Shown: positions 11,245 through 21,010 of the stretch, piece after piece
Position numbering within the stretch: the stretch's first letter is position 1
Layout: each line of letters starts with the position of its first letter
NCBI GenBank assembly: GCA_001898035.1
Contig: MKRX01000027.1
Location: forward strand, 205,727 to 269,726
Direction of reading: 5' to 3'
Source: Armatimonadetes bacterium 55-13
GTDB taxonomy: Bacteria > Armatimonadota > Fimbriimonadia > Fimbriimonadales > Fimbriimonadaceae
DNA: 64,000 nt
Notes under the pieces: generated by a model
The model's input: only the letters and a program-made list of their open reading frames with translations
What the model was told of the DNA's origin: nothing
Databases searched by the model: none
Translations under genes and position numbers: made by a program

Positions 11245-12186
11245 GTGGAGCCAACCGATCACCTCAAGGAGCAAGCCCGGCAGTTGGGTTTCGACCTTGT
11301 TGGCGTTTGCGAACCAGGAAAGCCTCCGCATCTTGAGGAATACGTTGCTTGGCTGGCTCATGGCTCTCATGGATCGATGGGATATCTGGAGACTCAGCTC
11401 CCTCTTAAATCGGATCCACTTCATCTGCTTCCTTCGGCACGTTCGATCATTGCCGTTGGCTTGAACTACAATCAGGACCCCGAGACCCGTCCAGATCACC
11501 CAAAGATTGCTCGCTATGCTCTTGGACGCGACTACCACAAGGTCATCCGTGGAAAGCTTAAGCGGCTAACCGGGTGGATCGAAGCGAACCACCCGGAGGC
11601 GGAGACGCGAGCTTGCGTTGATTCAGCCCCGATTTTTGAGCGCGACTACGCCAATCTGGCCGGACTTGGTTGGTTTGGCAAGAATACGATGCTCATCAAT
11701 TCCCAACGAGGAAGTTGGTTTTTTATCGGACTCCTCCTAACTTCGGTCGAGTTTCAACCCGATGCGCCAGCGGTGGGTGGCTGTGGCACTTGCCGGAAAT
11801 GCATAGATGCTTGTCCAACCGGGGCCATCGTCCAGCGCGACAGTCGCTGGCAAGTCGATGCCCGGCGCTGTATTAGCTATTTGACCATCGAGCATGCGGG
11901 AGAGATCGAGCCAGATCTATCGAGAGAGGTGGGAACGTGGACGTTTGGGTGTGATGTCTGCCAAGAAGTCTGTCCCTTCAATGCGGTGCGTGAGTCTCAG
12001 CCGCTTCGAGCGATGACGACACGCGAACGAGATTTCTTGAACCGTCGCCAGTGGCCCTCTCTGCGTGATCTTGTGGAGATTTCTTCAGAAGATTGGGACG
12101 GACTTACGCAGGGAAGCGCGGTCCGCCGGACGGGCATCAAGGGCCTCCGACGGAACGCGAGAATCAATTTAGACAATCAGGACTAA
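11245..12186 (+). CDS. queG: Epoxyqueuosine reductase QueG
   Basis: Cobalamin- and Fe-S-dependent enzyme for the last step of queuosine tRNA modification. The two 4Fe-4S clusters are visible as CGTCRKCIDACPTGAI and CDVCQEVCPFN, and the N-terminal catalytic domain has AVGLNYNQ and CVDSAPIFERDYANLAGLG, which contain the conserved acid and cobalamin-contacting residues. The 313-residue length fits forms without a C-terminal HEAT extension. The GTG start lies 6 nt after TAAACT, and TAAACT also contains the rsmA stop. The stop overlaps the convergent glgA stop. Confidence 0.93.
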   Translation: MEPTDHLKEQARQLGFDLVGVCEPGKPPHLEEYVAWLAHGSHGSMGYLETQLPLKSDPLHLLPSARSIIAVGLNYNQDPETRPDHPKIARYALGRDYHKVIRGKLKRLTGWIEANHPEAETRACVDSAPIFERDYANLAGLGWFGKNTMLINSQRGSWFFIGLLLTSVEFQPDAPAVGGCGTCRKCIDACPTGAIVQRDSRWQVDARRCISYLTIEHAGEIEPDLSREVGTWTFGCDVCQEVCPFNAVRESQPLRAMTTRERDFLNRRQWPSLRDLVEISSEDWDGLTQGSAVRRTGIKGLRRNARINLDNQD

Positions 12187-13658
12187 GAAGCCGCAGCGGC
12201 AAGGTCAAGTTTGCGAGCCTCTACGGCACGATAGTAAACGCCTTCGTAGTCCATGGCGCTCTTGGTCCAGGTCAGATCGATCTCCATCCCAGCAAGCATG
12301 AGCTTTTTCCAGAGCGTCTTATCACGGTAAGCGTCGACGGCTCGGTGAACCGTGGCATAGAGTTCAACGGGAGTGCCTTCCTCAAAAACGAACCCATTCT
12401 CGCCATCAAAAATGGTGTCGGCCAACCCGCCCGTTTTTCGAACCACTGGAACCGTTCCGTAGCGCATGGCGATCATTTGCCCGAGACCACAGGGCTCAAA
12501 GGCGCTGGGCATGAGGAATCCATCACAACCTGCGTAGACACGCTGCGCGAGATCGGCATCGAATTTTTGGACAAAGCGAATGTGCTCGGGATGTTTCTTG
12601 CTCAGTTTGGTCAGCTCTTGAGCGAGCCACGGATCGCCAAGACCTTGGACAATGAGCTGAGCAGGAAGCTTGGGGAAGCGATTGGCCATGGCCACCACGT
12701 GGTCCAGGCCCTTTTGAGAACTCAACCGACTGACAACACCAAACAGGGGGGCATCAATATCGGCTAGCCCTAGTTCCTTTCTTAGTCCATCCTTGCAAGC
12801 TTGCTTACCACTCAAGTCTTGGGATGAAAAATGTGTTGGGATCGCGGGATCAGTGGACGGATTGAAGAAATCGATATCAATTCCGTTGAGGATTCCGCTC
12901 AGTCGTCCTTCAGCCCAAAGATGCCGCATCAGGCCGTCCAGAGCGCATCCATAGGCCGGAGTCTGGATTTCTTGCGCGTAATTGGGGCTCACGGTGTTGA
13001 CTTGATCCGAGAACACGCAACCAGCCTTGAGGAAGTTCACTCGGCCCCAGGTTTCGAGCTGGTGCATGTTGTAGAGTCGATGCGGCAGCTCGAGTTCATC
13101 AAGGATCTCAAATCCAAATTCGCCTTGGTAAGCAAGGTTGTGAATGGTGAAGACGGTCCCGACTTCATTCCAGTGTCCCTTCACCTTCTCGCGCATCAAA
13201 GCGGGAATGAGCCCGGTATGCCAGTCGTTGAGATGGACGACGTGGGGGGCAAGCTCGAGTCGATCCGAAACGGCCAGCAGAGCCTGGCTGAAGAAGAGGT
13301 ACTGCTCAACGCCCGGATAGTAGATGGTGTCGTTCGAGACGGACTTCTGAAAGAACTCATCGCCCCCGATGAGAAGGACTCGAACATTTTCGAGCCAAGT
13401 CTCTTTTACCCATGCATTTACTGTCCAAAACGGATTCATGGATACCGGAATCTTTTCTGCGATGGTTTCAATCTTCCAGCGCGGATCGTCCAGCACCATC
13501 TTGTAGGCGGGCATCATGATAGTAACCTGATGACCCCGCTCCACAAGCGCCTTGGGTAGCGAACCTGCGACATCGGCAAGGCCACCTACTTTTGCAAAGG
13601 GCGACACCTCTACCGAAACGAAGAGAACATTCAACGACTTAGACTTCTTGGACCCCAT
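12183..13658 (-). CDS. glgA: Glycogen (starch) synthase, ADP-glucose type
   Basis: GT5 glycosyltransferase that extends alpha-1,4-glucan from ADP-glucose. The nucleotide-sugar loop is VEVSPFAKVGGLADVAGSLP near the N-terminus; the C-terminal lobe has the catalytic-site stretch PSAFEPCGLGQMIAMRYG and RKTGGLADT. The 491-residue length is typical. The start is ATG at 13658. The convergent queG gene overlaps its stop by 4 bp. The thiolase gene upstream on this strand is 122 bp away. Confidence 0.95.
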   Translation of the reverse strand: MGSKKSKSLNVLFVSVEVSPFAKVGGLADVAGSLPKALVERGHQVTIMMPAYKMVLDDPRWKIETIAEKIPVSMNPFWTVNAWVKETWLENVRVLLIGGDEFFQKSVSNDTIYYPGVEQYLFFSQALLAVSDRLELAPHVVHLNDWHTGLIPALMREKVKGHWNEVGTVFTIHNLAYQGEFGFEILDELELPHRLYNMHQLETWGRVNFLKAGCVFSDQVNTVSPNYAQEIQTPAYGCALDGLMRHLWAEGRLSGILNGIDIDFFNPSTDPAIPTHFSSQDLSGKQACKDGLRKELGLADIDAPLFGVVSRLSSQKGLDHVVAMANRFPKLPAQLIVQGLGDPWLAQELTKLSKKHPEHIRFVQKFDADLAQRVYAGCDGFLMPSAFEPCGLGQMIAMRYGTVPVVRKTGGLADTIFDGENGFVFEEGTPVELYATVHRAVDAYRDKTLWKKLMLAGMEIDLTWTKSAMDYEGVYYRAVEARKLDLAAAAS

Positions 13659-13780
13659 ACCTTTACTGGTCTTTCCTGCAAATCCACGGGGATCTGCAGG
13701 TAATACGACGGGGTAGGGGGATCAAATGTTGCGCCTTCCTAACCAAAGACACCCTCGTTCTCCGTCAGAAGCGCAAGAAT

Positions 13781-14959
13781 CTACATAGCTTCCAGCAGGA
13801 CAGCCGTGGCTTCGCCGCCACCGATACATGGTGAGCAAACCGCATACTTTCCGCCTCGGCGTCTCAACTCGTGCAGAGCCGTCAGGATAAGTCGAGACCC
13901 CGTCATACCGATAGGATGTCCGAGGGCGACGGCGCCTCCATTCACATTCAGTTTCTCGTGAGAGATTCCGACTTTTTCTGCCACCACCATGGCGACGACG
14001 GCGAATGCCTCATTGACTTCGAATAGGTCGATATCGCTCACGGACAGGCCGTGCTTGTCCAGAAGTTTCTGAATCGCGAATGCCGGTGCCGTGGTGAACC
14101 ACTCTGGCTCTTGGGCATGCTGGGCATAGCCCACGAGCTTGCCCAGAGGTTGAGATCCTCGTCGCTCAGCTTCCGCAAGTGAGGTCAATACCAGAGCCGC
14201 TCCGCCATCGTTGATGGAACTGGCATTTCCGGCTGTTGTGACTCCATCCTTATCGAATGCCGCGCGCAGGGAAGGGAGCTTTGCCGGATTCCCTTTTCCG
14301 GGCTCCTCGTCCTCAGAGACGATGACTGGGTCGCCTTTTCGCTGAGGTACCGAAACGGGCACGATTTCGTCGGTGAACTTCTGGCCCTCTTGCGCCTCGA
14401 CGGCCCGTCGATAACTTTCTGCGGCGAACTCGTCCAATTGCTCTCGGGTGACATTGAACTCTCGGGCAGTCTTGTCTCCGCAACTTCCCATGTGGACGTT
14501 GTGATAGGGATCCCAAAGACCGTCGTGAATCATCAAGTCGATGAGCGTGCCGTTCCCCATTCGGTAACCGGCACGCGCTTTCTCTAGCGCATAGGGCGCG
14601 TTGGTCATTGACTCCATTCCACCGGCAACCACAATTTGGGCATCGCCCAGGCGAATGGCTTGAGCCGCCATCATGGCCGTCTTCATCCCGCTTCCGCAGA
14701 CCTTATTGATGGTGGTGCAGGGCACAGAGTTTGGAAGACCCGCGCCGAGGGAGGCTTGTCGGGCTGGCGCTTGCCCTACGCCTCCAGTCAAGACGGATCC
14801 CATCAGGACTTCATCGACTTCTGTTGGTTGCACTCCTGCTCGTACGAGCGCCTCTTTGATGGCAATCGATCCAAGTTGAGGACCCGTGAAGCTAGAAAGG
14901 CTTCCTGAGAATGCTCCGATGGGGGTACGGGCCCCGGCAAGAATGACGGCTGTTTCCAT
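13781..14959 (-). CDS. Acetyl-CoA acetyltransferase (thiolase)
   Basis: Condenses two acetyl-CoA or cleaves acetoacetyl-CoA. The acyl-accepting cysteine is C88 in INKVCGSGMKTAMMAA, the histidine motif is NVNGGAVALGHPIGMTGSR, and the second cysteine is in CSPCIGGGEA at the C-terminus. The 392-residue length is that of biosynthetic/degradative short-chain thiolases; the substrate range cannot be told from this. The upstream 53-bp gap to murJ is short, so it may be read from the murJ transcript. Confidence 0.93.
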   Translation of the reverse strand: METAVILAGARTPIGAFSGSLSSFTGPQLGSIAIKEALVRAGVQPTEVDEVLMGSVLTGGVGQAPARQASLGAGLPNSVPCTTINKVCGSGMKTAMMAAQAIRLGDAQIVVAGGMESMTNAPYALEKARAGYRMGNGTLIDLMIHDGLWDPYHNVHMGSCGDKTAREFNVTREQLDEFAAESYRRAVEAQEGQKFTDEIVPVSVPQRKGDPVIVSEDEEPGKGNPAKLPSLRAAFDKDGVTTAGNASSINDGGAALVLTSLAEAERRGSQPLGKLVGYAQHAQEPEWFTTAPAFAIQKLLDKHGLSVSDIDLFEVNEAFAVVAMVVAEKVGISHEKLNVNGGAVALGHPIGMTGSRLILTALHELRRRGGKYAVCSPCIGGGEATAVLLEAM

Positions 14960-15012
14960 ATGAATTTTTAGACCTCGTTGTCAGTGGGAAGTAGTGGGTT
15001 CAGCGTACCCGG

Positions 15013-16686
15013 CTATTCTGAGTGAGCTTCTACCTCGGCAATCGGCCGGAGTTTCTTGTTCACTCGATTCATCGCGCGGGAGAGGTATTCCGTCTCCGGC
15101 ATCTTGAAGGCTCGGGTGATGTAAAAGTAAACCCAAGCAGCCAAGACCAAAACGAATCCGAATGTCAGCACGGCAATGAGCCGAGACATGTGGTGAATGG
15201 AGACGACCTTGAACACGCCGAAGATGAATCCACCCATTGCCGCCGAGGCAATCGCGGTGCGACCAAGAGTTATGAGAAGTCCCTTTCTATCGAGGTGACC
15301 TACGTCTCCCTCAAGGGCGAAGAACAAGATTATCGCCAAGAGAATTGCGGCAATGTTTGTCGCTACCGGGAGTCCAATGTAACCAATATTCAGCACCGTG
15401 TTGGCGTAGCAAAGGATGATGAACAGGGCGGTCATTCCGGTGCTCAGGATGATAGGTTTGAAGGTCTTATGGATAGAGAAGAACCCACGCATCAAAGCCG
15501 GTTGGACGCACCAGGCGACGACGCCAAGGGAGAAGACCTGGAGGCAGACCGCAATCGCGTGATTGGTTTCAACCTCCTTTGCCTGCTTCCCGTATTCGTA
15601 GAGCACGTGAACGATCTGAGGAGCGGCGGACAACATGATGGCTGCCGCGGGAAAGGCGAGATAGATCGTGGTTCTCAGGGTTCGCGAGACTTGGTCTCGA
15701 TACAGGTCCATCCTCTCCTGAGCGTAAAACTGAGCGAGAACAGGGAAGGCAGCCAAGGCAAGAGAATGGCCAAAGATGCCCAGCGGGGCCTGCATCAGGT
15801 TGTTGGACAGGTTGAGGACGGTGTTGATGCCCTCTCCATACATCGATGCAAACTTCGTCGTGATCAATCCGCATACGCTCGGCAATGAAAATCCAAGGAT
15901 GACCGGCAGAAGGAGCTTGAAGAACTTATCGACTCCTGCGATGCTTGTATTGAAGGAGACCTTGAACCGGCTCCCCAACTTGATCATGACGGCGATAGGA
16001 ATGAGGAGATTTCCAACGACGGCGCCGATCAAAGCACCCCATGACATGCCGAAGATCCCGACTCCGAGAATAGGGCCGGCAATCGCTCCCCCGATAATGC
16101 CGAAGTTGTATACGTTCGGCGCTAATCCGGGCGCGGCAAATCGGTGGCGGGCATAGAGGGTGCCGAGCAGGATGGAACCGATTAAGAAAGCGAACTGCGC
16201 CGGGAGCATGATCCGGCTCATCATCACGACATCAGAAATGAATCCCGGACCGACGGGAACTTCAACTCCGTTGACGAGATGGGTCTTTCCCTCTGAGATG
16301 TAACTAGCTACCCATGGGGCGGCGAACCAGGCGATGGTAATGAGGCCAAGGACAATGGCCGAACTCACGCAGACGACAACACTGAAAAGATCCCAAGCCT
16401 CTTCTTCCCGTTCCGTGTGGAAGAACTCGCTAAACACGGGAATGAACGCCGAGCTTAAACCTCCGCCAGCGATGAGCATAAACAGCAGATCGGGAATGGA
16501 GAAGGCGATTCGGTAAGCGTCGGTGGCGAGGCCCGCCTGAAACTGTGAGACCATCACCGTGTCTCTCAGGAGCCCAAGAACTCGACTAAGCGCCAAGCTG
16601 AACATCATGATTCCGCCCGCTTTGGCTACGTTTGGAAGTTTGGCCTTGGTGGGAGGAGGGGGAGGGTTCTGCACAGTGGTGGCCAC
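15013..16686 (-). CDS. murJ: Lipid II flippase MurJ
   Basis: MviN/MurJ-type flippase of the MOP superfamily that moves lipid II across the inner membrane for peptidoglycan synthesis. About 14 hydrophobic segments are spread over 557 residues. The family signatures SRVLGLLRDTVMVSQFQAG and GGGLSSAFIPVFSEF near the N-terminus carry the conserved arginines. A Pro-rich 20-residue cytoplasmic N-terminus precedes the first membrane segment. The start is GTG at 16686. A trxA terminator lies upstream, so murJ probably has its own promoter in the 16687-16715 interval. Confidence 0.94.
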   Translation of the reverse strand: MATTVQNPPPPPTKAKLPNVAKAGGIMMFSLALSRVLGLLRDTVMVSQFQAGLATDAYRIAFSIPDLLFMLIAGGGLSSAFIPVFSEFFHTEREEEAWDLFSVVVCVSSAIVLGLITIAWFAAPWVASYISEGKTHLVNGVEVPVGPGFISDVVMMSRIMLPAQFAFLIGSILLGTLYARHRFAAPGLAPNVYNFGIIGGAIAGPILGVGIFGMSWGALIGAVVGNLLIPIAVMIKLGSRFKVSFNTSIAGVDKFFKLLLPVILGFSLPSVCGLITTKFASMYGEGINTVLNLSNNLMQAPLGIFGHSLALAAFPVLAQFYAQERMDLYRDQVSRTLRTTIYLAFPAAAIMLSAAPQIVHVLYEYGKQAKEVETNHAIAVCLQVFSLGVVAWCVQPALMRGFFSIHKTFKPIILSTGMTALFIILCYANTVLNIGYIGLPVATNIAAILLAIILFFALEGDVGHLDRKGLLITLGRTAIASAAMGGFIFGVFKVVSIHHMSRLIAVLTFGFVLVLAAWVYFYITRAFKMPETEYLSRAMNRVNKKLRPIAEVEAHSE

Positions 16687-16710
16687 GTCGATTGATTAAA
16701 CCTCACCGGA

Positions 16711-16750
16711 CAAAACAAAGGCCCCGGAACTGAATGTTCCGGGGCCTTTG
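16711..16750 (-). terminator. Intrinsic terminator of trxA
   Basis: Perfect 15-bp stem: arms 16716-16730 and 16736-16750 around the loop TGAAT. Read on the minus strand, the hairpin is followed by TTTTG. It lies directly after the trxA stop codon and before murJ. Confidence 0.85.
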
Positions 16751-16767
16751 ACGATATGTCGAAAGCC

Positions 16768-17091
16768 TTAAAGGGCTTTCTTGATCATGTCGGCGTACTT
16801 CTCTTTGGGGGCCATGCCAATCTGCTGATCGACAATCTTGCCGCCCTTGAAGACGAATACGGCCGGGATGCTCATGACTCCATACTGAGTGGCGATGTCT
16901 GGCTCGGTGTCCACGTCTACTTTGTAGACCTTGGCCTGCCCCTCGAACTCGCTGGAAAGCTGCTCGATGGAAGGACCGATCGCCTTGCAAGGACCGCACC
17001 ACTCCGCCCAGAAGTCAACGAGGACGGGGACGTCGGACTTTAAGACCTTGTCTTCAAACTCAGATGTGCTAACTGCTAAACCTGCTGCCAT
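16768..17091 (-). CDS. trxA: Thioredoxin
   Basis: Cytoplasmic disulfide reductant. The active site is C32-G-P-C35 in DFWAEWCGPCKAIGPS; the cis-proline loop is MSIPAVFVFKGG. The 107-residue length is standard and no signal peptide is present. A 12-nt gap separates a GGAG ribosome site from the ATG. A strong terminator follows, so it is probably monocistronic. It is divergent from the Gly-rich secreted protein gene. Confidence 0.96.
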   Translation of the reverse strand: MAAGLAVSTSEFEDKVLKSDVPVLVDFWAEWCGPCKAIGPSIEQLSSEFEGQAKVYKVDVDTEPDIATQYGVMSIPAVFVFKGGKIVDQQIGMAPKEKYADMIKKAL

Positions 17092-17254
17092 AGATGTGAT
17101 TCTCCGTACAACCTTCTGTAAGTCAGGATACCGCAGCCTGGTTCCAGCCTCCGATCAATTTAAGGAGATGCCTGTGACTTCTGGGCCAAAGCGTGCGTCC
17201 ATAATAAACGAAAAGGAATCGTTACCGGTTCGGCAATCAGGAGGACCAACGAAT

Positions 17255-18073
17255 TTGAATAAGAAATGGATTGGCACAACTCTTAGCGTCGTCGCTGCTC
17301 TCAGCGTCGCGCAGGGAGCCTTGGCCCAGAAGAAGAGCGGTGCAGAAACTGGCCTGCTAGGCATTAAGCTTTACGACTCAGGACTTAAAGTAGTGAGCAT
17401 CTACGGAACACCTGATTCGGTGGAATCCGTGAATGGCGGTGGCGGAGCTATTGGCCCTGGCGCTGCTGGTGGCGCACCCGGCCGTGGTGGACCCGGCGGT
17501 CCGGTTGGTGGACCCGCTGGCGCTCCTAGCCGCGGTCCCGGAGGAGGGGGCGGCGCCTTGGCCCCTGGTGACGTTGACAAGAGCTTGAGCCCGTTCCAAT
17601 TTGGAAACGAATTGCTGCGACAACGCGGAGTTCCGATGCCAGGTGGACCTTCTCGCGGTGGTGGAGAAGCTGGAGGACCGGTTGGCCCGTCTGGCGCTGC
17701 TCCCGGTGTGGGTGGCCCTGGCGGCGGCGCTGCTGGCGGCGGCAACAGCGGTCGCATTTTGTATACTCGGTGGGTCTATAACCGAAACGGGTCGAAATAT
17801 GGTTTCGTTTTGGACAAGTCGAATCGAGTGGTCCAGATCGAAGCGATTGGCCTTTCGAACGGCAAAGTGAAGACTGCTCGTGGAGTTACCTTCGGGTCCA
17901 CGTTTGCTCAACTGATTAAGAAGTACAGCGCTCCCGATGGTTACGAGATCAACGGTGATAATGTTGTCGTTCGCTTCCTGGTAAAGAACAAGGTCGCTTT
18001 CAAGCTTTCACGCTTGGGTGCGAACAAGCCTCAGGTTGTAACTGGGATTGTTGTTGCCGCTGGAAAGACCTAA
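17255..18073 (+). CDS. Secreted Gly/Pro/Ala-rich protein of unknown function
   Basis: 272 residues. I chose the TTG at 17255 because CAGGAGG ends about 10 nt before it and the sequence from there (NKKWIGTTLSVVAALSVAQGALAQ) is a clean signal peptide; the frame is open further upstream but runs into trxA. After the signal come a short module (GIKLYDSGLKVVSIYGTPDSVE), a Gly/Pro/Ala low-complexity linker of about 100 residues with an LSPFQFGNELLRQRG island, and a C-terminal module (GVTFGSTFAQLIKKYSAPDG). The two modules share the pattern G-[IV]-x-[LF]-x(6-8)-[VL]-[IV]-x-x-Y-x-x-PD. The function is unknown. It precedes dnaG by 14 bp and may be in the same transcript. Confidence 0.65.
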   Translation: MNKKWIGTTLSVVAALSVAQGALAQKKSGAETGLLGIKLYDSGLKVVSIYGTPDSVESVNGGGGAIGPGAAGGAPGRGGPGGPVGGPAGAPSRGPGGGGGALAPGDVDKSLSPFQFGNELLRQRGVPMPGGPSRGGGEAGGPVGPSGAAPGVGGPGGGAAGGGNSGRILYTRWVYNRNGSKYGFVLDKSNRVVQIEAIGLSNGKVKTARGVTFGSTFAQLIKKYSAPDGYEINGDNVVVRFLVKNKVAFKLSRLGANKPQVVTGIVVAAGKT

Positions 18074-18087
18074 GGTCGAAAATAGCG

Positions 18088-19830
18088 TTGGCAGGTGAAA
18101 TCGAGGAAATCCGAGCGCGGATCAATATTGTCGATCTCGTCAGTCAACGCGTCCAACTGAAGAAAACCGGTAAGAACTATCAGGGCCTCTGTCCGTTTCA
18201 CGACGACAAGAGGCCCTCTTTTACGGTTAATCCCGTTGTCGGTCGCTACCGATGTTGGTCCTGCGGTGAAACGGGGGACATCTTCAACTGGGTAATGAAG
18301 ACCCAGAACGTTCCATTTGCGGAGGCCCTGCAACTCCTTGCTGCTCAGGCAGGAGTTGAACTTACAAATCGGCCCAATCCACAAGAACGATCGGAACGAG
18401 CACTCCACCTTGAAATCATGGAAGAGGCATTGAAGTTCTTTCGTGAGCAGCTTTCTAAGTCTTCAACGGCTCAGGATTACCTCACTCGCCGTGGAATCGA
18501 TGAATCAACTATTGCGGAATGGGAACTTGGATATGCGCCCGATGTAGGTGAGGCGCTGGCCGTACACCTCCGCAAGAAGGCTTACGCTCTTTCAGTATGC
18601 CGTTCATTGTTTTTAGTTGAAGAAGATGCTAGTGGGGGCTACTACGATAAGTTTCGCGGACGTCTCATGTTTCCCATTCGGGATGAAAGAGGTGACCTGG
18701 TGGCCTTTGGAGGACGGGTGCTTGGAGACGGAGTTCCGAAGTACATCAACTCAAGCGATACGCCGGTATACCGCAAGAGTCGGGTGCTGTACGGCCTGAA
18801 TCGAGCACTTGGGCACATCTCAAGAATGAAGCCACGACAGGCGGTCCTCTGCGAAGGCTATCTGGACGTCATTGCCTGTCACAGAGCAGGCGTCAAAGGA
18901 GCGGTAGCGTCCCTTGGAACTGCGTTAAGCGAGGACCACGCTAAGCTGCTAGCCCGATGGTCCGACGAAGTCGTCATTTTGTACGATGCCGACGCAGCCG
19001 GTCAAAAAGCAGCCGAGCGGGCTATAGAGGTTTTAAGACCCGAAAAAGTGCAACTCAGAGTTGCCCTGATGCCGCCAGGCGAGGATCCGGACACCCTCTT
19101 GAGGAGTCAGGGACCCGTCGCGATTGAGAATGCGGTAAAAGGGGCAACCTTACCGACCGAATTCAAACTCGATCAAGTCATCGCTAGTCATGCGGAAAAA
19201 GGACAGGCGTTCTGGGCCGCCGTCGTCGATGTCATCGCGCAAGCTTCCCACATTGCGGAGATGGAACGTCACATCGAAAGAGTGGTGAGCCAATACTCAG
19301 GGGTAGAAGATCAACTTTATCTCCGAGAGTCCATTCGAAAGCAGGTGTTGACACGACGTAGGTCAACGAAACAATCGATGCAGGAGGAGTATCGTCCTGT
19401 GCCGGCCATTCAGTTCACGGTTTCGGCCCTCCAACCGGCGGAGGCGACTCTGATCGCGTGTTTGCCGACAAGACACTTGCGTGTTATTGCTCACGAAGCT
19501 CTGAGCTTGCCCGAATTATTCCTCTCCGAAGTCGGTCGAGCGTTTTCTGGTGAATATGCTAGGATTTTCGAAGATAACCCCCCAGAAGGGGAAATTTCGG
19601 TGTGGTTGTCAAGGCTCTCGGAGCCGATGCAAGACCTGGTAGATCAATGTGTCAGTGACCCTCGATTTAGTCAACTTGATGAAAGATTTGTAAAGGATTC
19701 AGTTGGAAAGCTGGAGAAAGAATTGCAAAAGCGAAGATTGCAATTTATTAAGAAGGGCGCAGATTCGGATCGTCTCAAGCAAATTGAACAAACATTGCGA
19801 AAACTCAAAGGGGAGCGAGATTCAAATTAA
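18088..19830 (+). CDS. dnaG: DNA primase
   Basis: Makes RNA primers at the replication fork. The CHC2-type zinc finger uses C35, H38, C56 and C59 (LCPFHDD ... YRCWSCGETGD). The TOPRIM core shows VLCEGYLDVIACHRAG and VILYDADAAGQKAAERA. The 580-residue length is close to other primases; the C-terminal helicase-binding part is divergent. The start is TTG at 18088 (reads AGEIEEIRARINIVDLVSQ). rpoD follows, as in the classic macromolecular-synthesis operon, but with a separate promoter between. Confidence 0.95.
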   Translation: MAGEIEEIRARINIVDLVSQRVQLKKTGKNYQGLCPFHDDKRPSFTVNPVVGRYRCWSCGETGDIFNWVMKTQNVPFAEALQLLAAQAGVELTNRPNPQERSERALHLEIMEEALKFFREQLSKSSTAQDYLTRRGIDESTIAEWELGYAPDVGEALAVHLRKKAYALSVCRSLFLVEEDASGGYYDKFRGRLMFPIRDERGDLVAFGGRVLGDGVPKYINSSDTPVYRKSRVLYGLNRALGHISRMKPRQAVLCEGYLDVIACHRAGVKGAVASLGTALSEDHAKLLARWSDEVVILYDADAAGQKAAERAIEVLRPEKVQLRVALMPPGEDPDTLLRSQGPVAIENAVKGATLPTEFKLDQVIASHAEKGQAFWAAVVDVIAQASHIAEMERHIERVVSQYSGVEDQLYLRESIRKQVLTRRRSTKQSMQEEYRPVPAIQFTVSALQPAEATLIACLPTRHLRVIAHEALSLPELFLSEVGRAFSGEYARIFEDNPPEGEISVWLSRLSEPMQDLVDQCVSDPRFSQLDERFVKDSVGKLEKELQKRRLQFIKKGADSDRLKQIEQTLRKLKGERDSN

Positions 19831-19867
19831 CCATAATTCAGAAACAATCGTTTTTTTGAAAAGCCTT

Positions 19868-19896
19868 TTGGGGTTCGATAAAACGTCTGCTATATT
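19868..19896 (+). promoter_or_regulatory. Promoter for rpoD with extended -10
   Basis: TTGGGG (19868-19873), a 17-bp spacer and TATATT (19891-19896), with TG at 19888-19889 forming an extended -10. The predicted start near 19903 leaves a leader of about 84 nt before the rpoD ATG, containing a possible small stem (GCTAG ... CTAGC around 19914-19932). Confidence 0.55.
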
Positions 19897-19986
19897 GAAA
19901 TGCCTTTGGCCAGCTAGAGAGGGCAGGCTAGCGTGAACCGGATGTGCTTGCATATCCAAAAGGGTCCGCTTGAAAGATAACGGAAT

Positions 19987-20982
19987 ATGGTCCAAGCCAA
20001 CCTACTCGATCAAGTCCACGGAGAAAGCGAGCCAAGTGCTAGCCACTCGCGGACCAATCTCAGCAAGATTCGAGGGTTCGATGCTCCTGTAGCTGAAGAA
20101 TCTCACGAACTTGAACTCTCCTCCACCTCTCCCTACGTCGACAGTGATCTACACTCCGTCGACGATTCGGTGAAGATGTGGCTCCGCAAAATTGGGAGGA
20201 TTCCACTTCTAACGGCGGAACAGGAACTTGTCTTGGCTCGAGCCGCGCAAGGCGGATGTGTCGACTGCAAGCAGGTTCTAATTGAATCCAATTTGCGCCT
20301 GGTTGTCAGCATTGCGAAGAAGTTCTTAGGACGCGGTCTTTCGATGCAGGACCTGATCCAGGAAGGAAATATGGGGCTCATCCGCGCGGTGGAGAAGTTT
20401 GATGCCGATAGAGGATTCAGATTTAGCACTTACGCTACCTGGTGGATTCGGCAAGCTATTTCTCGCGCCATAAGTGACCAGGGAAGAACAATCCGCGTTC
20501 CCGTTCATACCCTTGAGGCCGTCAATCGTTTGATGCGCGTTGCCAACCAACTGCAACAGCGTTTTGGGCGAGAGCCAACTCCCCAAGAACTGGCTGACGA
20601 ACTCGGAATCAGCGAAGACAAAGTTCACGATTTTTTCCGTGCAATTACGGAGCCTCTTTCCTTGGAGACCCCAATCGGAGAGAGTGAGGATTCGACTCTT
20701 GCCGAGTTTATAGTGGATGGCGTGGCCGAAACTCCGGCGGAAGCTGCATTGCGTTCCGTCCTTCGGCGCCGAATCGACGAGGTGCTGGATGCCCTAACCG
20801 ATCGCGAGAGAGAAGTGATCCTCATGCGATTCGGTTTGCTGGACGGACAGCCCCACACGCTTGAAGAGGTCGCGCGGAGTTTCCAGGTGACGCGGGAGCG
20901 AATTCGGCAGATTGAGCAGAAGAGTCTCAAGAAGCTCAAGCATCCCTCTCGATCAAAGCATCTGCAAGAATTGATCGACTAA
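19987..20982 (+). CDS. rpoD: RNA polymerase sigma-70 factor, primary (RpoD/SigA) type
   Basis: 331 residues with region 1.2 ([21 protein letters not shown]), region 2 ([20 protein letters not shown], then [17 protein letters not shown] for -10 recognition), region 3 ([13 protein letters not shown]) and region 4.2 ([20 protein letters not shown]). Region 1.1 is missing or vestigial, which is normal for short SigA proteins. [11 protein letters not shown] differs from the near-universal PVHMIETINKL, so a group 2 sigma is possible, but the position after dnaG favours the primary factor. Confidence 0.88.
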   Translation: MVQANLLDQVHGESEPSASHSRTNLSKIRGFDAPVAEESHELELSSTSPYVDSDLHSVDDSVKMWLRKIGRIPLLTAEQELVLARAAQGGCVDCKQVLIESNLRLVVSIAKKFLGRGLSMQDLIQEGNMGLIRAVEKFDADRGFRFSTYATWWIRQAISRAISDQGRTIRVPVHTLEAVNRLMRVANQLQQRFGREPTPQELADELGISEDKVHDFFRAITEPLSLETPIGESEDSTLAEFIVDGVAETPAEAALRSVLRRRIDEVLDALTDREREVILMRFGLLDGQPHTLEEVARSFQVTRERIRQIEQKSLKKLKHPSRSKHLQELID

Positions 20983-21010
20983 TTCGGCGAACTGCGCGTA
21001 GAACATACGA

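Noticed and set aside
13675-13700. CCTGCA ... TGCAGG inverted repeat between thiolase and glgA genes
   Set aside because: Interrupted stem with bulges and no T-run on the minus strand; too weak to call a terminator.
15022-15888. 288-codon plus-strand frame opposite murJ
   Set aside because: Highly charged, no membrane or domain pattern, fully antisense to a clear murJ; shadow frame.
17401-17757. Pro-rich 118-codon frame on the minus strand
   Set aside because: It is the complement of the Gly-rich linker (GGN codons read as Pro on the other strand).
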